NCBI GenBank assembly: GCA_039818165.1
Contig: JBCBUL010000005.1
Location: forward strand, 62,001 to 126,000
DNA from: UBA5336 sp039818165
GTDB taxonomy: Bacteria > Pseudomonadota > Alphaproteobacteria > Caulobacterales > Hyphomonadaceae
Reading direction: 5' to 3'
Length of the DNA stretch: 64,000 nucleotides
Shown piece by piece: positions 17,040-25,091 of the stretch (its first letter is position 1; each line of letters opens with the position of its first letter). Under the pieces are notes generated by a model that saw nothing but the letters and a program-made list of their open reading frames with translations, made no database searches and had not been told where the DNA came from. The translations under genes were made by a program, and so were the position numbers.

Positions 17040-17752
17040 TTCTCGGTTGCAACGCCTTCGCCCATAGGGGGCTTTGGTCGCCGGACGGGCCGCCGGAAAA
17101 TTCAATCGCTGCGTTCAGGGCGGCGGCGGACGCGGGCGTAGGGATCGAACTCGACGTTCAGCTTTCCTCTGACAATGTGCCAGTCGTGTTCCACGATCCC
17201 ATGCTTGAGCGCATGACCGATGGTGCAGGCGCAGTCTGGCACCAGAGTGCAGATGCGTTGGCCTCTTTTGCTCTGGCTGGCACAGATGAGACAATTCCGA
17301 GCCTCACAAACGTGCTGAAGTCCCTTCCTGCGGGCACGCCCGTCCTTATCGAGTTGAAAGCGAGCCCGGGCGACCCTGCCGCCTATATTCGCGCGCTCGA
17401 AATGGCTGTCTTCGGCACGCCTGCCCGGGTCGCAACCATGTCCTTCGTCAAACCGCTGAACGCGGCCCTCCGGGCAGCCGCCCTCCCCTATCCGCGCGGC
17501 GTGCTGTTTCCGCCGACGGCTTTCGACGCTGCTGAAGCTGCCCGCCCTGTTGTCGAGGACGCATTGGCACACGCCCCAGCCTATCTCGCCCCGAACCATA
17601 GCCAGGCAGAAACCGTGCGCAGTCTGGTCGGCCCAGAAACGCCCCTCGCCGCCTGGACTGTGGACACCGAAGCGGCCCTTGCGCCTGCAAAGGCGGCAGG
17701 TGCAGCGATCATCTTTGAACATCTGGACCCAGCCCTCGTCACAGCCCCCTAG
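17036..17752 (+). CDS. Glycerophosphodiester phosphodiesterase family protein
   Basis: I start it at GTG 17036, which overlaps the preceding stop (GTGA) and gives MILGCNAFAHRG, the right N-terminus. The 238-residue TIM-barrel carries the catalytic set in order: AHRG (about residue 9), PENSIAAF, ELDVQLSSDNVPVVFHDP, and a Lys in LIELKA. It should hydrolyse glycerophosphodiesters to glycerol-3-phosphate and an alcohol. No signal peptide is present, so it is cytosolic, like UgpQ rather than the periplasmic GlpQ. It lies between ridA and the COG3146 gene, an order I recall from other alphaproteobacteria. Confidence 0.92.
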   Translation: MILGCNAFAHRGLWSPDGPPENSIAAFRAAADAGVGIELDVQLSSDNVPVVFHDPMLERMTDGAGAVWHQSADALASFALAGTDETIPSLTNVLKSLPAGTPVLIELKASPGDPAAYIRALEMAVFGTPARVATMSFVKPLNAALRAAALPYPRGVLFPPTAFDAAEAARPVVEDALAHAPAYLAPNHSQAETVRSLVGPETPLAAWTVDTEAALAPAKAAGAAIIFEHLDPALVTAP

Positions 17753-17770
17753 GCGCCCTACGTAAGGCCC

Positions 17771-18940
17771 ATGGATGACACCACGCTGCGCCTCTCAATC
17801 GCCTCTGGCCTCGATGAGATCGACCGCGCGGACTGGGATGCCGTCGCAAATCCTCCAGGTGAGCGGTACGATCCATTCCTTTCCTGGTACTTTCTTGAAG
17901 CGCTTGAATCCAGCGGCGCTGTAAGTCCTCATGAGGGCTGGACCCCCATGCACCTGACGGCTCACCATCCCGATGGCCGTTTGCGTGCCGCCATGCCGCT
18001 CTATGCCAAGACCCATTCCTATGGCGAATTCGTCTTCGACCATAGCTGGGCCGATGCCTATGAGCGGGCTGGCGGGCGCTACTATCCCAAACTGCTTGCG
18101 GCAGTGCCCTTTACGCCGGTGAGTGGACGCCGCCGTCTTGTCCCCCCGGGCCCGGACCAGGTCATGCTGCAACGCGCACTCGTTGCGGGCGCCACGCAGA
18201 TCGCCGAGCAGAATGAGTTCTCATCTCTGCACATCAACTTCCTGACCGAGGCCGAAAGCGAGGACCTTGCAGACCTCGGCCTGATGGCGCGCACGGACCA
18301 GCAATTCCACTTCATCAATGAAGGCTACGCGGATTTCGACGCATTCCTGGCCGCGCTGTCCTCGTCCAAGCGGAAAAACCTGCGCAAGGAGCGCGCAAAG
18401 GCTCAAGAAGGGTTGGAGATTCGCCATCTGACCGGCGAGGCAATCACTGAAGCCGATTGGGACGCCTTTTATGCTTTCTACATCGACACCGGGAACCGGA
18501 AATGGGGCACGCCCTATCTCAACCGGGAGACCTTCTCCCTGCTCGGCGAGCGTATGGCTGATCAGATCCTGCTCGTTATGGCCTATGAGGACGGGCAACC
18601 CATCGCCGGCGCGCTGAACATGATCGGATCAGACACGCTGTATGGCCGCTATTGGGGCTGCACCGTGCACAAGCCGATGTTGCATTTCGAAGTGTGCTAC
18701 TATCAGGCCATCGATTTTGCCCTGGCCCGCGGGCTGAAATATGTGGAAGCCGGTGCCCAAGGCGGGCACAAACTCGCGCGCGGCTACCAGCCCATCACAA
18801 CACGCTCCGCCCACTGGATCGCGCATCCGGGCCTGGCCGCCGCCATCAAAGACTATCTCGAGCGGGAACGCACTGCCGTTGCGCGCGAACAGGACTACCT
18901 TTCCGAGCGCACCCCGTTTAAGAAAACCGGTGACGATTGA
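17771..18940 (+). CDS. GNAT/FemAB-like acyltransferase family protein (COG3146)
   Basis: The 389-residue protein matches the COG3146 (DUF482) group: DPFLSWYFLEALESSG near residue 35, LYAKTHSYGEFVFDHSWADAYERAGGRYYPKLLAAVPFTPV, KRKNLRKERAKAQ, and GRYWGCTVHKPMLHFEVCYYQAIDFALARGLKYVEAGAQGGHKLARGY split by predicted strands. The fold is a double GNAT domain like FemABX enzymes, so an aminoacyl or acyl transfer reaction is likely. The substrate is unknown. It begins 18 bp after the phosphodiesterase gene. Confidence 0.88.
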   Translation: MDDTTLRLSIASGLDEIDRADWDAVANPPGERYDPFLSWYFLEALESSGAVSPHEGWTPMHLTAHHPDGRLRAAMPLYAKTHSYGEFVFDHSWADAYERAGGRYYPKLLAAVPFTPVSGRRRLVPPGPDQVMLQRALVAGATQIAEQNEFSSLHINFLTEAESEDLADLGLMARTDQQFHFINEGYADFDAFLAALSSSKRKNLRKERAKAQEGLEIRHLTGEAITEADWDAFYAFYIDTGNRKWGTPYLNRETFSLLGERMADQILLVMAYEDGQPIAGALNMIGSDTLYGRYWGCTVHKPMLHFEVCYYQAIDFALARGLKYVEAGAQGGHKLARGYQPITTRSAHWIAHPGLAAAIKDYLERERTAVAREQDYLSERTPFKKTGDD

Positions 18941-18950
18941 GGAGCGCCCC

Positions 18951-19385
18951 ATGGCCCTGCATGGCACTTATGATCCCGACAACATCTTCGCGAAAATCCT
19001 GCGCGGGGAGATGCCTGCCCTGAAGGTGTTTGAAGATGATGCGGCGCTGGCTTTCATGGACATCTTCCCCCAGGCGGCGGGTCATACGCTGGTCATCCCG
19101 AAAGACGTCACAGCGCGGAACCTGCTCGAAATGCCGACAGACAAGCTCGGACCCTACATGGCGCGGGTACAGACCGTGGCGAAGGCGGTCGAGGCGGGCC
19201 TGAAGCCCGACGGGATTATTGTGACCCAGTTCAACGGCGCCCCTGCGGGCCAGACGGTCTACCACCTCCACTTCCACATCATCCCGCGCGGCGAGGGCAC
19301 GGTCCTCGCTCCCCATGCCAGCGGTGGCCCACGCCCTGCTGAGGAACTGGAGCCGATTGCCGAAAAGATCAGGGCCGCTTTTTAG
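18951..19385 (+). CDS. HIT-family nucleotide-binding hydrolase
   Basis: The 144-residue protein carries the histidine triad YHLHFHIIPR (H-x-H-x-H, about residues 103-107) and the N-terminal DNIFAKILRGEMPALKVFEDD typical of Hint-like hydrolases. These cleave AMP linked to lysine or other groups. The start is ATG 18951 with GGAG at 18941-18944; a longer in-frame reading frame runs back into the previous gene and has no homology. It ends in a convergent overlap with the next gene (TTAG, 19382-19385). Confidence 0.95.
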   Translation: MALHGTYDPDNIFAKILRGEMPALKVFEDDAALAFMDIFPQAAGHTLVIPKDVTARNLLEMPTDKLGPYMARVQTVAKAVEAGLKPDGIIVTQFNGAPAGQTVYHLHFHIIPRGEGTVLAPHASGGPRPAEELEPIAEKIRAAF

Positions 19386-20155
19386 AGCATCTCCCGGGCG
19401 AGACGCTTGACCTCGTTAGCGTTGAGCGAGCGCAGGGCTTCCGCCAGAACGGCGGCGCGTCGCATCATGACAGCATCGAGCGGTGTCTCTCCATCGCTTG
19501 CCAAGGCGGCCGCAATGGCCGTTTCAATGCGGTCGCGGTGGCGCCGTGGATTGTGTGCCGCCAACGCCCTGGCCATTTGCCAGTGCAGCCCCGGATCTTC
19601 AGGCACGAGATTGGCTGCAGCTTCATAGTGGGCAAACCCTTCAGCCAGGCTCGCATCCATCATGGACGCGCCGAGTCCGCCGCCCCGGCGAACCACTTCC
19701 ACGTGCCAGACCGCAAGGAACCCATGGGCGTAGGCGTTGTTGGGATCGTCGACCAGCACAGCCTCGGCGAGGTCCCGCGCCTGCTCACCAAGCCCCGTGC
19801 GCCAGGCCTGTGTGCGAGACATACCCCGCGCCTTCAGCGACAGGGCAATCGCCAATTGGAGCCGGCCTTCCACATGGGCGGGATCACCGGCAAGAGCGGC
19901 ATTTGCCAGCAGCACAGCCCGCTCCAGAGCCAGTGGGTCGAGCTCGGTATCGCCACATATGACCTCGGCCAGAACCGAGCGCGCCGCCAGCGCAAAGGCA
20001 TCGGCCTGGCCCGAGGCTTCAGCCAGTCTTGCAGCATCCTGAAAGCGCCCCTGTTCAAACGCGTCTGCAGCCTGGCGCACATGATCGTTCGGCTCGCCAT
20101 GGGCCAGCGCGGCCACCAATCCAGACGCCGCAAAGGTGAGAACGACTCTTCGCAT
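19382..20155 (-). CDS. Exported TPR-like repeat protein
   Basis: About 257 residues from ATG 20155 (MRRVVLTFAASGLVAALAHGEPND), which begins with a good signal peptide. A GTG at 20218 would add 21 residues and hide the signal. The mature part is almost all helical, with TPR-like pairs: VRQAADAFEQGRFQDAARLAEAS, AVLVDDPNNAYAHGFLAVWHVEVV, and GFAHYEAAANLVPEDPGLHWQMARALA. Such proteins are periplasmic scaffolds. I cannot name a partner. Confidence 0.8.
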   Translation of the reverse strand: MRRVVLTFAASGLVAALAHGEPNDHVRQAADAFEQGRFQDAARLAEASGQADAFALAARSVLAEVICGDTELDPLALERAVLLANAALAGDPAHVEGRLQLAIALSLKARGMSRTQAWRTGLGEQARDLAEAVLVDDPNNAYAHGFLAVWHVEVVRRGGGLGASMMDASLAEGFAHYEAAANLVPEDPGLHWQMARALAAHNPRRHRDRIETAIAAALASDGETPLDAVMMRRAAVLAEALRSLNANEVKRLAREML

Positions 20156-20350
20156 CTGCGTCAGAATAGCGCAATTCTGCCCAATCGCCCAGCGCTTCCG
20201 TCTGAAACCGGCTGTCACCCTTGTGTGATCGCGAATTCACCTCGCAATTTGCTTTGAGAGGACTTTGAAACACGCCCCTGTCGGTTTACCCTTGCAGATC
20301 AATTCCAGCGCGTGTATCTCGCGCCCTTCGCTGCCCCCGCGCAGCCGATC

Positions 20351-20427
20351 GGTTCGGTAGCTCAGCTGGTTAGAGCGCACGACTCATAATCGTGAGGTCG
20401 GGAGTTCAAGTCTCCCCCGAACCACCA
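20351..20427 (+). tRNA. tRNA with CAU anticodon (Met elongator, or Ile2)
   Basis: A complete cloverleaf can be drawn. The acceptor GGTTCGG pairs with CCGAACC, the D arm is GCTC/GAGC, and the anticodon stem CACGA/TCGTG carries loop CTCATAA (anticodon CAT at 20385-20387). The T arm is GGGAG/CTCCC with TTCAAGT, then discriminator A and an encoded CCA (20425-20427). A G1-C72 pair rules out the initiator. CAU can be elongator Met or, after lysidine modification, Ile2; the sequence leaves both open. A degraded integrase gene ends inside it on the other strand. Confidence 0.96.
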
Positions 20428-21043
20428 CCCATCTCTTTGAATATCTTGGCCTAAATAATCTTGCAGGCGTTCAGTCATGTAATCGGCCATCGAATTGGCA
20501 CGCAACTGACACGCAACGGCGTTGAAAAAGGCATCGATCGCCGCCGATGAGGCGGCCAAATAAGATGGGCCAAATGGCGCATAAATCTCTGTTGTCGAGA
20601 CGTCCGGCATCTTGTGTCCTAGTTGCGCTGCGGCCTCCCAGGCGGACACACCGCTTTTTCTAAGCCACCGCGCCATCGTGTGCCGGAGGCTGTAAGGTTG
20701 CACGGCCCCATCCAGTTTCAAACTGCTACGCAGCGACCGCCAAGCGCTGCGGATGCTGACCACCGGAGATTCTTGGAAATGCACCAAGTGGTCTGAGATT
20801 CCTGCTTTTCTATAAGAGACTAGCCAAGGCTTGAGGCATGAGGGCAGTTTTACCGTGGGCCTGTACTTCAAAGTCTGCTCGCGGCCATCTGGATTGAGCG
20901 CGATGAGGTCGTTGTCAAAGTCAATCCGATCGAAGGTGAGATCGAGAACTGCACGGTTTCGGCTGGCCGTCGCCGCCATCAGAACGATAAAGACGGCCAA
21001 GTGATAGTCGGCCTTGTCGATGAGGTTTGCTGATCTGCGCCCG
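20362..21043 (-). pseudogene. Truncated tyrosine integrase (catalytic domain only) ending inside the tRNA
   Basis: The frame holds a tyrosine-recombinase catalytic domain: box I Arg in ATASRNRAVLDLTFDRIDFD, H-x-x-R in YSLRHTMARWL, LGHK, and the nucleophile in STTEIYAPF. The open frame continues upstream of the first possible start (TTG at 21000) with IDKADYH to about 21043, one base from the leuA stop, where integrase-like sequence ends. The N-terminal core-binding domain is missing. The last residues, GGDLNSRPHDYESCALTS, are encoded by the complement of the tRNA, as for integrases whose att site is the tRNA 3' half. It is the remnant of an island deleted against the leuA end and is probably inactive. 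Confidence 0.85.
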
Positions 21044-22579
21044 TTAAGCAGCCAGCTTCTTCTTCCGGCGGGCCTCCAGCTTGTTCAGCGCGTGGAGATA
21101 GGCTTTTGCGGTCGCCACCAGCGTATCCACATGGCGCGCGCGCCCCACCGCCATGATGCCATCCCCGCGCAGGCGCACTGACACATCGGCCTGGGCATCC
21201 GTTCCGCCCGTTACGGTGTGGACCTGAAACAGGTCCAGCTTGGCCTCATGGGGAACAGCGGCGCGGATTGATTTGAACAGGGCGTCGACAGGTCCATTGC
21301 CATCGGCGCTGGCCTCAACTGGCGCGCCATCCACAGTGACGTGAATCTCCGCTTCCTGGGGCCCATCCGTACCGGCCACGATCTTCAGGGAAGTGAGCGC
21401 CACGCGCTCGCCTTCGCCAGCAAGTTGCTCATCCACAAGGGCGACCAAGTCGTCATCGAAGACGTCTTTTTTGGCGTCGGCGAGGGTCTTGAAGCGCTTG
21501 AACGCATCGTTCAGCGCATCTCCCTCCAGGTCATAGCCCAAGGTGGCCAGGCGATCGCGCAGGGCGGCACGGCCGGAATGCTTGCCCATCACGAGGCTGG
21601 TTTCCGAAACGCCAACATCTTCAGGGCGCATGATCTCGTAGGTCTCGGCATTCTTCAACATACCGTCCTGGTGGATGCCGCTTTCATGGGCGAAGGCGTT
21701 TTTGCCAACGATGGCCTTATTATATTGCACGGGAAAACCGGTGACGCGCGAGACCATCTGGCTGGCCCGCGAGAGCTGGGTGCTGTCGATACCCGTCTCA
21801 AAAGGCAACGTATCGGCGCGCACTCGCATCGCCATGACGATTTCTTCAAGGGCGGCATTACCCGCCCGCTCACCCAATCCGTTGATCGTGCACTCAATCT
21901 GGCGTGCGCCATGGGTCACGGCGGCAAGGGAGTTGGCGACAGCCAGGCCAAGATCATTGTGGCAATGGGCCGAGAACACCGCCTTATCACTGCTCGGAAC
22001 CGCTTCCATCACCCGAGTGATCAGACGGCCATACTCATCGGGATGGCTGTAGCCGACCGTGTCCGGCAAATTAATCGTGGTTGCGCCTGCCGCGATGGCC
22101 GCGTCGACACACTTGCACAGGAAATCAAACTCGGTGCGGGTCGCGTCCTCGGCGCTCCATTCCACATCGTCGGTGAGGCCGCGCGCACGGGTAACAGACC
22201 GGCCAACCGCTTCGAGCACGGCATTCGCGCCCATTTTCAGCTTGTGCTTCATATGCACAGGGCTGGTGGAAATGAAGGTGTGGATGCGCGACTGAGCGGC
22301 GTGTTTCACGGCCTCTCCGGCGCGGTCAATGTCATTATCCGTCGACCGGGCAAGTCCGCAGATCACAGCGCGTTTTGACTGGCGCGCAACCTGGCTGACG
22401 GCTTCGAAGTCTCCGGGAGAAGCCGCCGGAAAACCCGCTTCAATGATATCGACGCCCATGTCATCGAGCAACTCGGCGAGTTCCAACTTCTCGCGCAGTG
22501 TCATGGAGGCGCCAGGGCTTTGTTCGCCGTCGCGCAAAGTGGTGTCAAAGATTCGGATCTGGGGGGTGTGTTGGGTCAT
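21044..22579 (-). CDS. leuA: 2-Isopropylmalate synthase
   Basis: The 511-residue enzyme makes isopropylmalate from ketoisovalerate and acetyl-CoA, the committed step to leucine. The start is ATG 22579 (MTQHTPQIRIFDTTLRDGEQSPG); an open frame continues upstream but is leader RNA, not protein. Hallmarks are FDTTLRDGEQSPGASM, HCHNDLGLAVANSL, GLGERAGNAALEE and the C-terminal leucine-binding regulatory domain (about residues 390-500). It is the only leucine gene here. Regulation by attenuation is suggested by the upstream leader. The 3' end abuts the integrase remnant. Confidence 0.97.
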   Translation of the reverse strand: MTQHTPQIRIFDTTLRDGEQSPGASMTLREKLELAELLDDMGVDIIEAGFPAASPGDFEAVSQVARQSKRAVICGLARSTDNDIDRAGEAVKHAAQSRIHTFISTSPVHMKHKLKMGANAVLEAVGRSVTRARGLTDDVEWSAEDATRTEFDFLCKCVDAAIAAGATTINLPDTVGYSHPDEYGRLITRVMEAVPSSDKAVFSAHCHNDLGLAVANSLAAVTHGARQIECTINGLGERAGNAALEEIVMAMRVRADTLPFETGIDSTQLSRASQMVSRVTGFPVQYNKAIVGKNAFAHESGIHQDGMLKNAETYEIMRPEDVGVSETSLVMGKHSGRAALRDRLATLGYDLEGDALNDAFKRFKTLADAKKDVFDDDLVALVDEQLAGEGERVALTSLKIVAGTDGPQEAEIHVTVDGAPVEASADGNGPVDALFKSIRAAVPHEAKLDLFQVHTVTGGTDAQADVSVRLRGDGIMAVGRARHVDTLVATAKAYLHALNKLEARRKKKLAA

Positions 22580-22623
22580 GGCTCGGCCGGGAGTCTGGAA
22601 AGTTTCGCGCTGTGTGAAAACAT

Positions 22624-22675
22624 CCCCTGGCCGCGCGCCGACGATCAGGCTCGCCGGGCCGTGTCCGGCCAGGGG
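22624..22675 (-). promoter_or_regulatory. Candidate attenuator hairpins in the leuA leader
   Basis: CCCCTGGCCG (minus strand 22675-22666) pairs perfectly with CGGCCAGGGG (22633-22624), and ATGTTTT follows, as in a weak terminator. An alternative small hairpin GGCCG-gaca-CGGCC uses the same 5' arm. A ribosome stalled on the Leu codons (22681-22698) would cover the 5' arm and block the first structure, so low leucyl-tRNA would allow read-through into leuA. The T-run is short, so the terminator is the weakest part. Confidence 0.55.
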
Positions 22676-22707
22676 CCGGTAAGCAATAGGGGCAAAAGAT
22701 TGCGCAT
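22645..22707 (-). CDS. leuL: Putative leu leader peptide (20 residues)
   Basis: The minus strand from ATG 22707 encodes MRNLLPLLLTGPWPDTARRA and stops at TGA 22645-22647, 65 bp before leuA. Five of residues 4-9 are Leu (CTT TTG CCC CTA TTG CTT). A promoter with a perfect -35 (TTGACA, 22742-22737), 17-bp spacing and a weak -10 (GATTGT, 22719-22714) would start transcription on or next to this ATG, making the leader peptide mRNA leaderless. I recall the trp leader of Sinorhizobium as also beginning at its +1. No Shine-Dalgarno is needed or evident. Confidence 0.7.
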   Translation of the reverse strand: MRNLLPLLLTGPWPDTARRA

Positions 22708-22713
22708 CACCGG

Positions 22714-22742
22714 ACAATCTCTGGCGTTCGCACATGTGTCAA
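22714..22742 (-). promoter_or_regulatory. Predicted sigma-70 promoter of leuA
   Basis: On the minus strand TTGACA (22742-22737) is followed after 17 bp by GATTGT (22719-22714). The -35 is perfect and the -10 matches three of six consensus bases. Predicted +1 falls at about 22707, on the leader-peptide ATG. Confidence 0.5.
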
Positions 22743-22770
22743 CCGGAAATCATCACAGTTGAGCAAGAGT

Positions 22771-23472
22771 TTACTCTGTTTCGGGGCGACGGATCCGGGA
22801 GCGGGCGAACAGTACAAGGCCCAGCCAGATCCCAACGGCCAGGATTGCAGCGCCTGCTGCTACGAGCGGCTGGCCTTCAAACGCAGACATGATGGACGTG
22901 CCCGCGAAAGCCACAAGCGCAATCTTGGGTAGAACACCCAGCGCCATGCCAGCCAGGTAATGACTGAACTTGGCGCGCGTGACGCCAAACACCATGTTCA
23001 CCAGCAGGAACGGCCCGGTGGGAACGTTGCGAACAATGGCGCTGGCCACGAAGGCGTTCTGGCCGATGAACGTCGCCATGCGGTTGACGAAATTTCCGCC
23101 ATGGCGGCGCACGGTGCCTTCCCCAACGAAACGCCCCGTCCAGAATGTCACTGTACCCGAGACCAACGTGGCGATCCAGCTATAGGCAAAACCCAGGATC
23201 GGCCCAAAAGCGAAGACGGCGATCCCAATCAAAACAAATTGCGGTGCGCCGACAAAGGCTGCGACGATAAAAACAGCGATTAACGCCGGCAGCCCCCAGG
23301 GCCCCTGGGCGACATCGGCTAGCGCGCGGCGCACGGCGTCAACATCGTAAAGCGAGCCGTACTTTCCCATGATGAACAGGGAAATCACCAACCCAAACAG
23401 GAGCAGCGAAACGAGTATGGCACGGGTCCGCGTCGCATCGAGGCGGCGGAAGAAAGCGGGTAAGCTACGCAT
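22771..23472 (-). CDS. TVP38/TMEM64 (VTT domain) membrane protein
   Basis: The 233-residue polytopic protein has the VTT/DedA-like signature: a helix at 17-36, GAPQFVLIGIAVFAFGPILGFAYSWIATLVSGTVTFWTGRFVG in the core, and IVRNVPTGPFLLVNMVFGVTRAKFSHYLAGMALG. TVP38/TMEM64 proteins are relatives of lipid scramblases and DedA flippases, but most bacterial members have no known substrate. It is on the same strand as leuA, upstream and separated by the leuA promoter region, so it is not in its operon. Confidence 0.88.
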   Translation of the reverse strand: MRSLPAFFRRLDATRTRAILVSLLLFGLVISLFIMGKYGSLYDVDAVRRALADVAQGPWGLPALIAVFIVAAFVGAPQFVLIGIAVFAFGPILGFAYSWIATLVSGTVTFWTGRFVGEGTVRRHGGNFVNRMATFIGQNAFVASAIVRNVPTGPFLLVNMVFGVTRAKFSHYLAGMALGVLPKIALVAFAGTSIMSAFEGQPLVAAGAAILAVGIWLGLVLFARSRIRRPETE

Positions 23473-23591
23473 GGGCCTATTGGGCCGCGCGCCCCGGCCG
23501 CGTCAAGCAAGTTGGCGCAGGGCGCGCTGACAATTGCGTCAGTGTCTCAAAGCGCAAAGTGCATTCGTGGAAGAAAGCGGCCGAGGATCGA

Positions 23592-24011
23592 TCATGAGGG
23601 CGATAGCCCGACCCGCACCGCGCCCCGGGAGAGGTAGAATTCCTCCGCACCCGGATCGGAATCGATTAGCACGCCTTGCGCGCCGCATTGCCGCGCCAGG
23701 TCGACAACGGCTTCGAACAGCACTTTTCCAACGCCGTGCCCGATCAGTTCCGGCGACACGAAAAGAGCGTCCAGCCACCAGCCGTCGTCATCTTCCAGCA
23801 CTTGCGCAAAGCCAATGGCTTTTCCGGCTTGATCAGCCACGACATGGCCGCCTTGGATCAGCTTTTTTGGCGTCACGGCCAATTCGTCGACGCATGCCGC
23901 CATGAAGTCGGCGTCATAACCATGCACGGCTTTCGAGCGCAGGCAGAGTTCGGTCAGGATTTCACATTCGTTTTCGCGCGCTGGTCGCAGCATCAGCTCC
24001 TTTTGCGACAC
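23592..24011 (-). CDS. GNAT-family N-acetyltransferase
   Basis: The 139-residue single-domain GNAT protein has the acetyl-CoA binding segment LDALFVSPELIGHGVGKVLFEAVVDLAR (V-x-P...G-x-G, about residues 83-110), preceded by GFAQVLEDDDGWWLD and followed by SDPGAEEFYLSRGAV. The start is GTG 24011, one base from the upstream stop, or ATG 23993, which has AAGGAG but only three bases of spacing. The acceptor is unknown. It probably shares a transcript with the dehydrogenase upstream. Confidence 0.87.
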   Translation of the reverse strand: MSQKELMLRPARENECEILTELCLRSKAVHGYDADFMAACVDELAVTPKKLIQGGHVVADQAGKAIGFAQVLEDDDGWWLDALFVSPELIGHGVGKVLFEAVVDLARQCGAQGVLIDSDPGAEEFYLSRGAVRVGLSPS

Positions 24012-24012
24012 G

Positions 24013-24984
24013 CTAAGCTTCCGCCAACATTTGCTCGCTCATGGACCAGAGGCGCGCGGCCTTTTCATCATCGCAGATCCATTCGCGGGCATGTTCCCAT
24101 CGCTGGCTTTCCGATGTGGCCAATTTGGCGATGTCGCCATCTTCGCAATAAACCCCGCCCATTCCGTCCAGCATTGGATTTGTCGCCGCCCAAGTCGCGG
24201 TCGAAGCGCCCTGCTCGGGCGTCTTGAACATGGCCTCGATCATGGGCGGGACGGTGCCATCGGCATTTTTCCAACCCAAAGCCACCATTTCTTCCTCGGG
24301 CAAGTGGCGCTGGAGCGGGGTGAAGATTCCGCCGGGATGAACGGAAAAGGCGCGAATGCCATCGCCCTGCCATAGATGGTCAGCATGGCGGGCGAACTGG
24401 GCATTTGCCGACTTGGATTGGGCGTAGGCGTTCCACTTGTCGTAGGGCGTGGAGCGATAGTGGGGATCGTACCAATTCACATCGCCGCGAATGTGCGCCG
24501 TTGAGGACAATGCGACTACGCGCGCGCCCTGGGCCGCGCGAAGGGCCGGAAGCAAAGCCGTGGCGAGGGCGAAGTGGCCCATATGATTGATGCCGAACTG
24601 GCTTTCCCAGCCCGGCCCGACCCGCGTTTCGGGGCAAGCCATGATGCCGGCATTGTTGATCAGGATGTGCAGCGGTCGGTTGGTCGCCAGATAGTTTTCG
24701 GCAAAGGCGCGAACATCACCGACATTGGCGAGGTCCATCTGTGCCAATTCCAGCTTGCCCGGAAATTGGTCCAGCGCCTCCTTGGCCGCCTCAAGCCGCC
24801 GGGCCGGCACCGTTACTGTCGCGCCTGCCGCCGCCAGTGCGCGCACAGTTTCCAAACCGATACCGCTATAGCCGCCCGTAACAATCGCATTCTTCCCGGT
24901 CAGATCAATGCCATTGAGCACAACCATGGCGCTCGACTTTGCGTGGAAGCCGCTGCCAATCGGCGCTTGGGGGGTGGATGCCAT
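24013..24984 (-). CDS. Short-chain dehydrogenase/reductase
   Basis: The 323-residue protein is an extended SDR: cofactor loop VTGGYSGIG (about residues 33-41, Gly-x-x-x-Gly-x-Gly type), NNAG, catalytic Ser in VVALSSTAHIRGD and Tyr/Lys in YAQSK. The start is ATG 24984 with AGGGAGA upstream on the minus strand; a longer reading frame to 25092 has no support. It resembles the retinol-dehydrogenase/WWOX-like SDR group. The Ala/Arg after the second strand suggests NADP(H) (VPARRLEAAKEAL). The substrate is unknown. Confidence 0.92.
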   Translation of the reverse strand: MASTPQAPIGSGFHAKSSAMVVLNGIDLTGKNAIVTGGYSGIGLETVRALAAAGATVTVPARRLEAAKEALDQFPGKLELAQMDLANVGDVRAFAENYLATNRPLHILINNAGIMACPETRVGPGWESQFGINHMGHFALATALLPALRAAQGARVVALSSTAHIRGDVNWYDPHYRSTPYDKWNAYAQSKSANAQFARHADHLWQGDGIRAFSVHPGGIFTPLQRHLPEEEMVALGWKNADGTVPPMIEAMFKTPEQGASTATWAATNPMLDGMGGVYCEDGDIAKLATSESQRWEHAREWICDDEKAARLWSMSEQMLAEA

Positions 24985-25091
24985 GGTTGTCTCCCTATCT
25001 TTCGCCACACGGTGCCAGCGGCAGAGTGTATTCGCAAGCAAGCTGTGGATCGTCGCTGGTCGTTTAACGCTGGTTTTGATAGGCTTTAACA

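Noticed and set aside
22580..22735. 52-residue N-terminal extension of LeuA
   Set aside because: No family match, and it overlaps the promoter, leader peptide and hairpins that better explain the stretch.
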